DNA from: Marinobacterium alkalitolerans
Lineage (GTDB): Bacteria > Pseudomonadota > Gammaproteobacteria > Pseudomonadales > Balneatricaceae
DNA: 64,000 nt
Assembly (NCBI RefSeq): GCF_017776525.1
Contig: NZ_JACVEW010000018.1
Location: forward strand, 1-64,000
Direction of reading: 5' to 3'
Position 1 is the first letter of the stretch. Each line of letters begins with the position of its first letter. The notes below the pieces were generated by a model that was not told the origin of the DNA, did not search any database, and worked only from the letters and a program-made list of their open reading frames with translations. The position numbers and the translations under genes are program-made. Positions 38,315 to 47,050 of this stretch are shown piece after piece.

Positions 38315-39088
38315 ATGGCACTGGCAAAACGCATTATTCCCTGCCTCGACGTGGAAAACGGCCGTGTGGTGAAAGGGGTGAAATTCCTCGACATCCGTGA
38401 TGCCGGCGATCCGGTGGAAGTGGCCAAGCGCTACGACGAGCAGGGTGCCGACGAGATCACCTTCCTCGACATCACCGCGACTCACGAAGGTCGTGACACC
38501 ATGGTGCATACCGTGGAAAAAATGGCGTCGCAGGTGTTCATCCCGCTGACCGTGGGCGGTGGTATTCGCACCTGTGAGGATATCCGTACCATGCTCAACG
38601 CCGGTGCCGACAAGGTATCGATCAACAGTGCGGCGGTGAAGAACCCTGACTTCGTGCGCGAAGCGGCGGAAAGATTCGGCAGCCAATGTATTGTTGTGGC
38701 TATTGATGCCAAGAAGGTCAGCCAGCCGGGCGAACCGGACAAGTGGGAGATCTTCACCCACGGTGGCCGCAAGCCGACCGGGCTGGATGCGGTGGAATGG
38801 GCGAAGAAAATGGTTGAGCTGGGCGCCGGTGAAATCCTGCTGACCTCCATGGATCAGGACGGCGTCAAGAACGGCTATGATCTGGGCGTGACCCGCGCGA
38901 TCAGCGAAGCCGTGCATGTGCCGGTCATTGCATCCGGTGGCGTGGGCAATCTGGACCATCTGGTGGAAGGCTGTATCGAAGGCAAGGCGGATGCGGTGCT
39001 GGCAGCGTCCATCTTCCACTTCAACGAGTACAGCATTCCTGAAGCCAAAGCCTACATGCGTGAGCGCGGTATCGAAGTCCGTCTTTGA
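38315..39088 (+). CDS. hisF: Imidazole glycerol phosphate synthase cyclase subunit HisF
   Basis: 257 aa barrel. '[18 protein letters not shown]' with the catalytic Asp, '[12 protein letters not shown]', '[12 protein letters not shown]', '[14 protein letters not shown]' and '[16 protein letters not shown]'. It pairs with HisH. Last gene of the operon here; hisI/hisE and the first genes of the pathway are not in the window. Confidence 0.97.
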   Translation: MALAKRIIPCLDVENGRVVKGVKFLDIRDAGDPVEVAKRYDEQGADEITFLDITATHEGRDTMVHTVEKMASQVFIPLTVGGGIRTCEDIRTMLNAGADKVSINSAAVKNPDFVREAAERFGSQCIVVAIDAKKVSQPGEPDKWEIFTHGGRKPTGLDAVEWAKKMVELGAGEILLTSMDQDGVKNGYDLGVTRAISEAVHVPVIASGGVGNLDHLVEGCIEGKADAVLAASIFHFNEYSIPEAKAYMRERGIEVRL

Positions 39089-39109
39089 TACCCTGTGTTG
39101 AATGACTGA

Positions 39110-39149
39110 ATGAAGCCGGGTTAGAACTCGTAGCTTAACCCGGCTTCAT
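39110..39149. terminator. Perfect 14-bp hairpin between hisF and a convergent gene, overlapping that gene's 3' end
   Basis: ATGAAGCCGGGTTA (39110-39123) pairs exactly with TAACCCGGCTTCAT (39136-39149) around a 12-base loop. The right arm and the stop codon belong to the convergent outer-membrane protein gene. There is no clear T-run on either side, so simple factor-independent termination is uncertain, but the stem is strong enough to protect both 3' ends. Confidence 0.6.
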
Positions 39150-40035
39150 ACTTCATCTTGTCCCGATCGGGACCGTTCAGGTCTCGCTCCACCTTGAACT
39201 CAAACTCGAACCCCGGCAGCGGTGCTTCATATTCCAGCTGCACCCGGCCGATCCAGCGCTCTTCGTCTTCCCACTCCCACTGGCCGGTGTCAGTGTCCCG
39301 TTCGGCCTTGTCTTCCAGTTGCCAGGTGGGCCCCAGCGTGACTTCCCAGCCATTCAGAGGCGGAATCCAGTTAACCCAGAGGCTGGCTTCATACTGCAGC
39401 TCCTGCTCGGCGGCTTCATCACGCTCACGGGCCGTGTCATACCACTGGCTGTAGCGTTCGTGGGTGACCTCCAGACGGGGCGAGAAAAACAGACTGCTGA
39501 CGGGTGTCATGTACTCGGCATCCAGGCGCAAGCGGCTCTCATAGCCGTCACCACGGCCAGCCCGGGGTTTGGCATCTTCAGCCAGGCTGGTGGCCTTGTA
39601 CGCCACATCGACAAAGCGGTCATGATAGCCGGAAAGTCGCCAGTGGTAGCCGCCCAGCAGGCGCCCCATGTCATAGGAAAAGCCAAGGCCCAGAATGGGG
39701 GAGCTCTGCCACTCGGTGCGACTCTTGTCTTTCTTCAGTGAGCCATCTTCCCGGAACTCGCGCTTGGTATCCCGCGTGCGGTCGTACTGCATGCCCAGGC
39801 GAAGCTCCCAGTCCAGCTGTTCGCTCCAGGCATCCGACAGCAGCAACAGAGTCTTGCTCTCGTAGCCGGTCTTGTGCCGGTAGTCACGTTCATCAAAGCT
39901 CCCGTCATCCTCGTATTTGATTTCGTTGGAGACAGGATGGCGGGTATGCTCCAGATCGGTCTTGACTTCAAAGTCGAGGCCGAACGCCAGAGCAGGGAAC
40001 AGGCAGGGAGCGAGCAGGGGCAGGCGGCGTATCAT
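39121..40035 (-). CDS. Probable outer-membrane beta-barrel protein, third gene after a binding protein and GGDEF-EAL
   Basis: 304 aa from the ATG at 40033-40035, one base after the stop of the GGDEF-EAL gene; a longer frame overlaps that gene and lacks a signal. Signal peptide about 1-18 ('RRLPLLAPCLFPALAFG'). The body is a run of amphipathic strands rich in Tyr, Trp, Glu and Arg, and the chain ends in 'KYEAGLSYEF', a terminal Phe as needed for BAM insertion. I do not recognise the family. Co-transcription suggests the operon couples a ligand sensor, cyclic-di-GMP turnover and an outer-membrane component. Confidence 0.7.
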   Translation of the reverse strand: MIRRLPLLAPCLFPALAFGLDFEVKTDLEHTRHPVSNEIKYEDDGSFDERDYRHKTGYESKTLLLLSDAWSEQLDWELRLGMQYDRTRDTKREFREDGSLKKDKSRTEWQSSPILGLGFSYDMGRLLGGYHWRLSGYHDRFVDVAYKATSLAEDAKPRAGRGDGYESRLRLDAEYMTPVSSLFFSPRLEVTHERYSQWYDTARERDEAAEQELQYEASLWVNWIPPLNGWEVTLGPTWQLEDKAERDTDTGQWEWEDEERWIGRVQLEYEAPLPGFEFEFKVERDLNGPDRDKMKYEAGLSYEF

Positions 40036-40036
40036 C

Positions 40037-42160
40037 TTAATGCTCCAAAAGCTTTTTGAGTGCTTCCAGCGGCATGGGGCGGTGCAGGCCAAAGCCCTGT
40101 CCAAAGCGAGCGCCCAGTCGGCGAATACATTCGCGTTGAGTCTCGGTTTCTATGCCTTCAGCCACCACATGCAGGTTCATTGATTCGGCCAGTGTGAGGA
40201 TGGTGGCGATCAACGAGTTGCTGCCATCCGGATCCAGCTCGCGGATAAAGCTGCGGTCGATTTTCAGTCCGTTGATGGGCAGCTGGTGCAGGTAGCTGAG
40301 CGAGGAGTAGCCGGTGCCGAAGTCATCAATCCAGATATTCATCCCCGCTTCCTTCCACTGCTTGAGCGTCTGTCGGCAGTCGTCCAGATGTCGGATCATG
40401 CTGGTTTCGGTCAGCTCGATACTAAGGCCGTGTCGGGGCAGGTTTTCGGTGCGGCTCAGCTCGGTCAGGAAGTCACGGGTGCTCTCCTGATGCAGGGCTG
40501 CGCCCGAGACGTTGATCGAAACTACAAAGCTTGGCTGCAGGGCCTGAAGCTCCTTGAGGTCATGCACGGCCTGGCGTGCGACCCACTCGGTGACGGGCTC
40601 GATCAGGTCGGAGTCTTCAATGATGGGAATGAACAGCCCGGGCGGGATCATGCCGCGTTCGGGGTCATGCCAGCGCAGCAGGGCTTCAGCGCCACGGGGG
40701 GTGCCGTCATTCAGGTCCAGTACCGGCTGATACTCAAGGCGGAAGTGCCCCTGCTCGAGGGCGGTGCGCACGCCCTGAATCACTTCAATACGCTCCTGCA
40801 GCTGCTGATTCATCTGCATGGAGAAGAAACTGTACTGGTTGCGGCCGCTCTGCTTGGCGGCATACATGGCGATATCGGCATTCTTCAGGATTTCGCTGCT
40901 GTTGCTGCCATCATCCGGGTAGACGGTCAGGCCGATACTGCTGGAAATATTGAAATAGCGCCCGTCAATCAGGAAGGGTTCATCCAGCGTGTTGGCAATG
41001 CGCGTGGCCAGATCAGAGAGCTGGTCGGCGCTTTGCAGGTTCGGGTACAGCGTGACGAACTCGTCACCGCCCAGCCGGGCCAGCAGCACGTCCTCACCCT
41101 CGGGGTCGTACAGCTCCATTTCCATCAGCAGGTGGCGCAGGCGGGCCGCCGCTTCAAACAGCAGCAGGTCGCCCATATCGTGGCCTGCGGTGTCGTTCAC
41201 TTCCTTGAAGTGGTCAAGGTCAATAAACAGGACGCCCAGTCGCTGCTGATGCTGGCGCGAGTACTCCAGCAAACGCTCGAGCGACTGCTGGAACCAGTGC
41301 CGGTTGGGCAGCTGGGTCAGGTTGTCCAGATAGGCAAGCTGAGTGGTCTGGTGGTGGCTTTGTTCCAGGCGGACGCGCATCTGATCCAGGGCACGGCCAA
41401 GCTGGTTGAGTTCACCGGTCTTCGCCACTTCAAAGCTGATGTTGCGGTCCCCTTCTCCGTACCGAATGCTTTTTTCGGCCAGCGATTGCAGGGGGGCAAA
41501 CTGATGTCGGCAAAAAAGGTACATCAGCCAGATGGTGCTCGACAGGAGGAGCAGCGCCAGCAACAGCAATTCCTTGAAGGTGGTGCCCGATGTGGCCTCG
41601 GCCTGTGCTTTCATCTGTTGGCCATGCTCATCCAGCGCCTGGAGCGCGTCGGAAAAATCCACGCCAAGCGCCAGATAGCCGGCGCGCCGTCCGGCTGCAG
41701 TTACGGGTTCCAGCAGGTGCAGAGTGCTGCCTTCCCACTGCAGGCGCAAACCCTCGCCGGGTGATATCGGACTGAGCTGACTCAGGGGAACGCCGAACTC
41801 GGGCACAGTGCTGCTGCCGTCATGGACCAGCTGGCCCTCGCGTCCAAACAGGTAGGCATACTGCAAACTGCGATGTTGATGCACCAGCGAAAGCTGCTTT
41901 TCGATCTCGCTCAGATCCAGCTGGTAGAGCGGGATATCCAGCTGTGAGCTGAGCGTGCGTGACAGCAACTGGGCGTCCTGCTGCAGCTGAGCCCGCAATG
42001 CCAGGCCCAGCTGTTCTTTGCCCATTTCGATCGTGTCAGCCGTGAAACGGTCCAGACTCAGGTGCAGCGTGAGCAGCAGGCTGCCGACGAGAACACTGGC
42101 CAGCAGGGTAAAACCCAATGTGACGCGGTGTGCCAGTGATGCCAGAATGCGATTGATCAT
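40037..42160 (-). CDS. Membrane GGDEF-EAL protein paired with a PhnD-type binding protein
   Basis: 707 aa from the ATG at 42158-42160, which overlaps the upstream stop (ATGA) and has GGAG nine bases before it; a GTG three codons earlier is possible. TM1 about 10-30, periplasmic part about 31-190, TM2 about 195-212, HAMP-like linker, GGDEF domain about 270-440 with 'LARLGGDEFVTLY', EAL domain about 455-705 with 'GAEALLRWHDP', 'DDFGTGYSSLSYLHQLP' and 'LKIDRSFIREL'. Both active sites look intact. Translational coupling to the PhnD-type binding protein points to a shared signalling job. Confidence 0.92.
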   Translation of the reverse strand: MINRILASLAHRVTLGFTLLASVLVGSLLLTLHLSLDRFTADTIEMGKEQLGLALRAQLQQDAQLLSRTLSSQLDIPLYQLDLSEIEKQLSLVHQHRSLQYAYLFGREGQLVHDGSSTVPEFGVPLSQLSPISPGEGLRLQWEGSTLHLLEPVTAAGRRAGYLALGVDFSDALQALDEHGQQMKAQAEATSGTTFKELLLLALLLLSSTIWLMYLFCRHQFAPLQSLAEKSIRYGEGDRNISFEVAKTGELNQLGRALDQMRVRLEQSHHQTTQLAYLDNLTQLPNRHWFQQSLERLLEYSRQHQQRLGVLFIDLDHFKEVNDTAGHDMGDLLLFEAAARLRHLLMEMELYDPEGEDVLLARLGGDEFVTLYPNLQSADQLSDLATRIANTLDEPFLIDGRYFNISSSIGLTVYPDDGSNSSEILKNADIAMYAAKQSGRNQYSFFSMQMNQQLQERIEVIQGVRTALEQGHFRLEYQPVLDLNDGTPRGAEALLRWHDPERGMIPPGLFIPIIEDSDLIEPVTEWVARQAVHDLKELQALQPSFVVSINVSGAALHQESTRDFLTELSRTENLPRHGLSIELTETSMIRHLDDCRQTLKQWKEAGMNIWIDDFGTGYSSLSYLHQLPINGLKIDRSFIRELDPDGSNSLIATILTLAESMNLHVVAEGIETETQRECIRRLGARFGQGFGLHRPMPLEALKKLLEH

Positions 42161-43059
42161 GGCAGCCACTCCAGGTCCAGCTCCAGCAGCAGTGTTCGCT
42201 GCTCCGGCGTGATTGGCGTCAGGCGCTCGGTTTCCTCGTAGCGTGACAGCAGGCTGGCGTGCTGCTCGGGGTCAAGGCTCAGGAGTGCATTGCGCAATGC
42301 GTCCTGATCGTCGGCCGGGAGGGCCGGTGTCACAAGCTCATAGGCTCTGGGGTAGGGTTTTGAGCGGTACAGAATCTTCATGTTGCGCTTGGGGGCATCG
42401 GGCAGACGCCCCGGGTAGGTCCAATCACCATCGTTGAGGCTGCCTGCGCTGGTGATGCCCTTTTCCACCCAGAGCAGGTTGTTGCGCTCGTTACGGCTGA
42501 ACAGGTAGCCAATACGCTCAGGATCAACCGGGTCACCGGGATGCTCAAGGGCCTGCAGCTCCAGCCCTGCCTGACGCAGGGCGATGGCGGGCAGATAATA
42601 GCTGCTGAACGAATCGAGGTGTTCGAAGGCGATACGCCGGCCCTTCAGGTCGGACAGGGTATCGATGCCGCTGTCACGGCGAACGAAGATAAGGCTGTGG
42701 TACTCGGACTGTCCCCGTTTCCACTTCAGTGCTACCGGACTGGCCAGGCCAGCTTGTACCAGGCGTGCGGAAGTGAGCGCGGTTTCACTGATCCAGTGTA
42801 CCTGTCCGTCTTGAATCGCCGCTTTTAAAGCGGTCAGATCCGGAAACAGTTTGACCTCGGCCCGGTCGTATCCCAGATGTTTTATCTGGCGCTGCATGTG
42901 TTCAGCCATTGGGCGCAGTTGTCGGAAGTCCTTTTTGGGACGGTCACTGATCTGCGCCAGCACAAGTGTTTTGGCTGTTGCCGGGGCTGACAACAGCAAT
43001 GACAGAAGCAGGCAGAGTATGCGGGGGGCTTGGATCTTCAGCGGTGCCCGGGCGATCAT
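42157..43059 (-). CDS. PhnD-type periplasmic binding protein
   Basis: 300 aa. Signal peptide about 1-29 ('ILCLLLSLLLSAPATA'). Mature part follows the phosphate/phosphonate-binding (PhnD, Phosphonate-bd) pattern: 'LRPMAEHMQRQIKHLGY', 'FPDLTALKAAIQDGQVHWISETALTSARLVQ', 'SLIFVRRDSGIDTLSDLKGRRIAFEHLDSFSSYYLPAIAL'. There is no transporter gene nearby. It overlaps the GGDEF-EAL gene by four bases. It is probably the extracytoplasmic sensor for that protein. The ligand is unknown. Confidence 0.85.
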   Translation of the reverse strand: MIARAPLKIQAPRILCLLLSLLLSAPATAKTLVLAQISDRPKKDFRQLRPMAEHMQRQIKHLGYDRAEVKLFPDLTALKAAIQDGQVHWISETALTSARLVQAGLASPVALKWKRGQSEYHSLIFVRRDSGIDTLSDLKGRRIAFEHLDSFSSYYLPAIALRQAGLELQALEHPGDPVDPERIGYLFSRNERNNLLWVEKGITSAGSLNDGDWTYPGRLPDAPKRNMKILYRSKPYPRAYELVTPALPADDQDALRNALLSLDPEQHASLLSRYEETERLTPITPEQRTLLLELDLEWLP

Positions 43060-43146
43060 CGGCAGGAACGAGTCATTATTGTTAAAAGTTAAGTGATCCT
43101 ACGTGACACAGGCGGTTTATGCCACAGTTTAGGCGCGTCTATTGAT

Positions 43147-43989
43147 CTAGTCCGGGCGTACGCGCAGGAAGCGAGCAAAACGGGGCTTGCCGTGTGTGGT
43201 CAGTCCACTGTAACGGAAGGTAATTGTACTGCCTTCGGGCGGTGGACTGGCCCGTTCCGCATCGGTAAAACCGGTCCCGATTTTAAACCGGGAACCATCC
43301 TCGAGCTGAACCAGCAGTGAGCCCATCATACCGCTATATTTCCCCTTGCCCGGCAGGTGCGCCACCACCTGTGCATCGGCATCCTGATAGGGTTTGAGCT
43401 TACGAATATCCGAGGAGCGCTGCAGCTGATAAAGTGCCTGACTACGGTGCAGCATCAGGCCCTCGCCGCCCCTGTCCACCACATCGCGCAGCAGCACCTC
43501 CATGCGGTCTGTATTCAGCCCCTGATGCTGCTTGATGACCTGCAGGTTGGGGGCAGAGGCTTCCTTGACGAGGGCCGCCAACTGATCCGAGCGTTGTGCA
43601 AAGGTGCCCGGCCATTGAGGCAGATCGAACAGCATGAACTGGACGGCCTGCCAGTCCTGTTCGGGGGCCTGGTGCTGCTGAATAAGCCCGGCGAGGCGGG
43701 AAAACTGGCCATAGCCGATCCACAGCTCACCTTCCAGATGCTGGCGGGGCCAGTTACGGGTGAGTGCATCAGGAATATTGATGGGGTAGCCGCTGCGGGT
43801 CATCAGGCGCTGTCCGTCCCAGTAGGCACGAACGCCGTCATATTTCTCACTGATCAACCAGTGTTCCAGCTGCGTTGGCAGGCTCAGCTCGTCACCGATC
43901 TCCATGCCGTGCATCAGAGGCAGCTCGGTTGCCTGCAGTGGAAGGGTGATCAGTCCGCTGAGAAGCAGCGAGGCGGGTGTTTTGAACAT
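43147..43989 (-). CDS. Periplasmic-type ATP-dependent DNA ligase (LigE-like)
   Basis: 280 aa minimal ligase. Nucleophile Lys49 in 'LISEKYDGVRAYWDG', motif III 'QFMLFDLP', motif IV 'VVDRGGEGLMLHR', motif V 'RKLKPYQDADAQVV', then a short OB domain ('MGSLLVQLEDGSRFKIGTGFTD'). The N-terminal 'FKTPASLLLSGLITLPLQATE' is a signal peptide, so the enzyme is predicted in the periplasm. That fits the LigE group, thought to act on extracellular or incoming DNA. Single gene, not in an operon. Confidence 0.9.
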   Translation of the reverse strand: MFKTPASLLLSGLITLPLQATELPLMHGMEIGDELSLPTQLEHWLISEKYDGVRAYWDGQRLMTRSGYPINIPDALTRNWPRQHLEGELWIGYGQFSRLAGLIQQHQAPEQDWQAVQFMLFDLPQWPGTFAQRSDQLAALVKEASAPNLQVIKQHQGLNTDRMEVLLRDVVDRGGEGLMLHRSQALYQLQRSSDIRKLKPYQDADAQVVAHLPGKGKYSGMMGSLLVQLEDGSRFKIGTGFTDAERASPPPEGSTITFRYSGLTTHGKPRFARFLRVRPD

Positions 43990-44078
43990 GATGTCATCCT
44001 TGAATTTTCACACCGGTCGGTCCGTGACCGGCAGATAATAAAAAGGGCTGCAACTGCAGCCCCTTTCTGAATGCTGGA

Positions 44079-44519
44079 TCAGTTGGCCAGCATGTGATCA
44101 ATGGCCGCCTGAATCTCGTCGTCCGAGCAGTCGGCACAGGTGCCGCGCGGCGGCATGGCGTTGAAACCGTTGATTGCGTGAGACAGCAGGGTTTCCATGC
44201 CTTTCTCGTCCAGGCGCAGCTGCATTTCGTTGGTGCCGAACTTGGGCGCACCCAGTACACCGCTGGCGTGGCAGGCGGCACACTTGCCGGTATAGATCTC
44301 TTCACCGGAGCGAGCGCCACCGGCAGCAGCGGCCGGTGCGGCTGCAGCAGCACCGCCACAGCTGTCGTCGCCCTGTACGCAGACAGAGCCAACCGGCTTG
44401 ATACGCTCAATGATGGCTTCTTCATCAGTAGCCGCCTGAACGGACGCCGTCAGCGCCATGCCCAGACCGAATGCACAGAGTGCGGATGCAGCTTTGGCAG
44501 CAAATTTTTTCACAGTCAC
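44079..44519 (-). CDS. Cytochrome c5-type monohaem protein
   Basis: 146 aa. Signal peptide about 1-29 (ends SVQAA). Ala/Gly-rich linker about 55-70, then haem motif C80AACH84. The axial Met is in 'NAMPPRGTCADCSDDEI', which also carries the extra cysteine pair typical of cytochrome c5. Soluble or membrane-tethered periplasmic electron carrier. The first part has an unusual second Cys pair (about 47 and 54) before the linker. Confidence 0.9.
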   Translation of the reverse strand: MTVKKFAAKAASALCAFGLGMALTASVQAATDEEAIIERIKPVGSVCVQGDDSCGGAAAAAPAAAAGGARSGEEIYTGKCAACHASGVLGAPKFGTNEMQLRLDEKGMETLLSHAINGFNAMPPRGTCADCSDDEIQAAIDHMLAN

Positions 44520-44748
44520 GACCTCATCACTTGGAAAGTTGTCGGAGCAGTGATGCCTGGCTGACGGCCTTGAGAAGCCTATGGCTGGGACCTGATGCAG
44601 ACATGACTGCGCTCACAAAAACTGATCGCCGATTATACCGGCAAAAAAGCCCATACGGAAATTGCGTTAAGACAGTTACCGCCCTTTTATAGCCCAAATT
44701 ACCACCAAAGGATCAGTTTGCGTGGATCCGGGCCGGGGAAGAATTCAC

Positions 44749-44777
44749 TTGGCAAACGGATGCATGATCCGTACTAT
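44749..44777 (+). promoter_or_regulatory. Predicted promoter of tRNA-Arg
   Basis: TTGGCA, 17 bases, then TACTAT, 25 bases before the tRNA 5' end. The remainder of the gene-free stretch 44520-44748 shows nothing else I can support. Confidence 0.6.
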
Positions 44778-44802
44778 ATGTGGCCGCAAACACTTCCATT
44801 GT

Positions 44803-44879
44803 GCGCCTGTAGCTCAGCTGGATAGAGTAGCAGGTTCCGATCCTGTTGGTCGGGGGTTCGAATCCCTCCAGGCGCGCCA
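44803..44879 (+). tRNA. tRNA-Arg (anticodon CCG)
   Basis: 77 bases including encoded CCA. Acceptor GCGCCTG/CAGGCGC, D arm GCTC/GAGT, anticodon stem GCAGG/CCTGT around loop TTCCGAT giving CCG, T arm GGGGG-TTCGAAT-CCCTC. Confidence 0.96.
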
Positions 44880-45014
44880 TTTTTCTCCTTCCCTTGGTTC
44901 CATCTGTTCTAATTCCCGGCAATCTGTCCTTTTTTGTAGGCTCTTCCTGTCAAATAACCGCAACATGCAGCGGATATTCTTTCGGTTTTTCAAACAAGAA
45001 TCGAGGAGAATCCG

Positions 45015-45566
45015 ATGCGAGTACTCAAGATGGCCGTTATGGGGGGGCTGGTAGCCGCCATGACTGCGTGCACATCCGGTGTAAAACAGGAGCAGCAGGC
45101 GGCTCAGGCTGATCTGAACAATGAAGATCTGTATGAAGTGCACCATGATGGTCGCGTACACGTGTTTGATGATCTGGCGACCTACAAGTCCTTCCTCGAA
45201 GTGGGTGAAACCTCTTTCCGTCAGACCTTTATCGGCGCTGGTCCCAAGGGTGAGACGCTGGTGTTCGGCGTGACCGGTGCCGACAAGAAGAAATCCTATG
45301 ACAAGGTGGCGGGTTACAACCTGTACCACGGCAACCTGCAGCCGGCGGACAACTTCTATGGCGAACTGCGCATGGAAGGCCGTATCTATATCTTCGACCG
45401 TCTTGCCGACATGGAAGCCGTGCGCACTACCGGCGAAGCGCCGCTGCGTTTTACCCAGATCGGCGCCGGCCCTGAAGGTGAAACGCTGGTCTACGTGCTG
45501 CGCGATGACAACAAGAAGCAGAAGCCGGTTGCGCTGATGCAGGCGTTCAAGCAGCACAACATGTAA
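45015..45566 (+). CDS. Lipoprotein with an internal tandem duplication, unknown function
   Basis: 183 aa. Lipobox with Cys19 in 'LVAAMTACTSG'. The mature protein holds two copies of a domain of about 48 residues (39-86 and 114-161), each with 'G(R)(V/I)(H/Y)(V/I)FD.L', then '(T/R)F.QIGAGP.GETLV'. Between copies is a Lys/Tyr-rich linker. I do not recognise a family. Next residue after Cys is Thr, so outer-membrane sorting is likely. Single gene with CGAGGAGAA before the ATG, convergent with ccoG. Confidence 0.8.
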   Translation: MRVLKMAVMGGLVAAMTACTSGVKQEQQAAQADLNNEDLYEVHHDGRVHVFDDLATYKSFLEVGETSFRQTFIGAGPKGETLVFGVTGADKKKSYDKVAGYNLYHGNLQPADNFYGELRMEGRIYIFDRLADMEAVRTTGEAPLRFTQIGAGPEGETLVYVLRDDNKKQKPVALMQAFKQHNM

Positions 45567-45594
45567 AAACAGTCTGCCCGGCGGTGCCGGGCAG
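45564..45594 (-). terminator. Terminator between the duplicated lipoprotein gene and ccoG
   Basis: Perfect 9-bp stem CTGCCCGGC/GCCGGGCAG with a three-base loop. Read on the minus strand it is followed by ACTGTTTTTA, so it best serves ccoG, whose stop is at 45602. It also lies eight bases past the plus-strand lipoprotein stop. Confidence 0.75.
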
Positions 45595-45601
45595 GGTGTG
45601 A

Positions 45602-46951
45602 TCAGCCGGAGGGGCCGCTCAGGAAGGTGGTCTCTTTGGCGTACTGCTGCTCACCATCGTGGAACAGGAAGGTTAGCGCCTGGCGGTAGTCACCGAGGCC
45701 GCTGGCGCAGACCCGGTAGGGCAGACGCTGTGCGTTGCTGGCTCCCAGTTCCACAGAGCGGGGACCATGCAGTGTGAACCTTTCCTCACCACTGACCGAC
45801 ACTTCAATTTTCGGGCGATTGTCCAGTACGGTTTCCAGTTTGATGTAGTAGCGGTTGCAGACCGTTTCTTCATCCAGACGTGTAAACAGGGACTGACGGT
45901 CACGCTGCACGTCGATCATGAGCGTTTGAGTGCTCCCGAACCCCAGCCATACAGCGCCACCTGCCATGAGCATGATTGCACCGTAGCCCAGCAGTCGTGG
46001 GCGCCAGTGAGGACTTCTCTGCCCCGCAAGTGCCGCTTCAGATGCAAAGCGAATCAGGCCGCGCGGACGCTCGAGCTTGTCCATCACCTGATCACAGGCG
46101 TCGATGCAGGCGCCGCAGTCGATACAGGCCGCCTGTAATCCGTTGCGAATGTCGATGCCAGTCGGGCAGACCTGCACACAGATACCGCAATCGACACAGT
46201 CACCCGCTCCCTCTGCCTTGCCTCGCGGCTCGCCCCGCTGGCTGTCGTAGCTGACGGTTCGCGTATGGCGGTCGAACATGACGCCCTGAAAACGGGAGTA
46301 GGGGCAGGCATGCAGACAGATTTTTTCCCGTACCAGGCCCGCATTCAGGTAGGTCAGCAGGGTCATGGTGAGCAGCCAGCCGGCCAGTGTCAGCGACAGA
46401 TTGCCACTGGTGAAATCTGCAAGCATTTCCCGGATCGGCACAAAGTAGCCGGTAAAGGTCAGTGCGGTGGCAAAGGCAACGCTGAGCCAGAGCAGGTGCT
46501 TGGCCAGCCGACGGCCAAGGTGTGTGGCCTGCCAGCGGGACTGGTCGATGCGAGCACGCTGCCGTGGCCGTCCTTCGGTCCACTGTTCGATACGCAGAAA
46601 GATCCAGGTCCAGATGCTCTGTGGGCAGGCAAAGCCGCACCAGACGCGGCCCCAGCCCACAGCCATGAAGAACAGCAGACAGGCGCCAGCGACCATCAGC
46701 CCGGCCAGCAAAGGCAGGGATTGCCAGGAGAGTGCATGCCCGAACAGGATCAGGCGGTGCTGCTCAAATGAAAACAGCAGCCAGGGCTGCTGGTCATACT
46801 CGACCCATACCAGCCCGAAGAACAGCAGTATTAGGGGCCAGCTCAGCAGGCGGCGCAGGTTCTGGAACCGCCCTTCCGTGAGGCGAACGTGAATCTTGCC
46901 TTCCCGCATGGGCGTGGGGGTGTGTTGCTGAACAATGGGTATTTTTTGCAT
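45602..46951 (-). CDS. ccoG: Cytochrome c oxidase accessory protein CcoG
   Basis: 449 aa. The ATG at 46949-46951 is preferred because GGAG lies six bases before it; an ATG two codons earlier has no spacing for one. Several membrane helices (about 35-55, 75-100, 155-180, 190-210), a polyferredoxin part with 'GWGRVWCGFACPQSIW', 'CVDCGICVQVCPTGID' and 'CIDCGACIDACDQVMD', then a final helix and a periplasmic FixG-like C-terminal domain. CcoG helps copper insertion into cbb3 oxidase. The ccoNOPQ genes are not in the window. Confidence 0.95.
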   Translation of the reverse strand: MQKIPIVQQHTPTPMREGKIHVRLTEGRFQNLRRLLSWPLILLFFGLVWVEYDQQPWLLFSFEQHRLILFGHALSWQSLPLLAGLMVAGACLLFFMAVGWGRVWCGFACPQSIWTWIFLRIEQWTEGRPRQRARIDQSRWQATHLGRRLAKHLLWLSVAFATALTFTGYFVPIREMLADFTSGNLSLTLAGWLLTMTLLTYLNAGLVREKICLHACPYSRFQGVMFDRHTRTVSYDSQRGEPRGKAEGAGDCVDCGICVQVCPTGIDIRNGLQAACIDCGACIDACDQVMDKLERPRGLIRFASEAALAGQRSPHWRPRLLGYGAIMLMAGGAVWLGFGSTQTLMIDVQRDRQSLFTRLDEETVCNRYYIKLETVLDNRPKIEVSVSGEERFTLHGPRSVELGASNAQRLPYRVCASGLGDYRQALTFLFHDGEQQYAKETTFLSGPSG

Positions 46952-46999
46952 CACCATCTCCTGCGCAAAATGTTGGACGCAGGGTACGTGGCGGGCTTA

Positions 47000-47043
47000 A
47001 ATAGTCACAGGTATAAAAAAATGAATTTTAATAGGCACAGATA
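47000..47043. promoter_or_regulatory. Direct repeat pair, candidate MocR operator
   Basis: AATAGTCACAGGTA (47000-47013) and AATAGGCACAGATA (47030-47043), 12 of 14 identical, starts 30 bases apart (about three helical turns). It lies just before the MocR start codon and in the ccoG/mocR intergenic region. Direct repeats spaced by whole helical turns are the usual target of GabR/PdxR-type regulators. Confidence 0.55.
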
Positions 47044-47050
47044 ATCCGTG

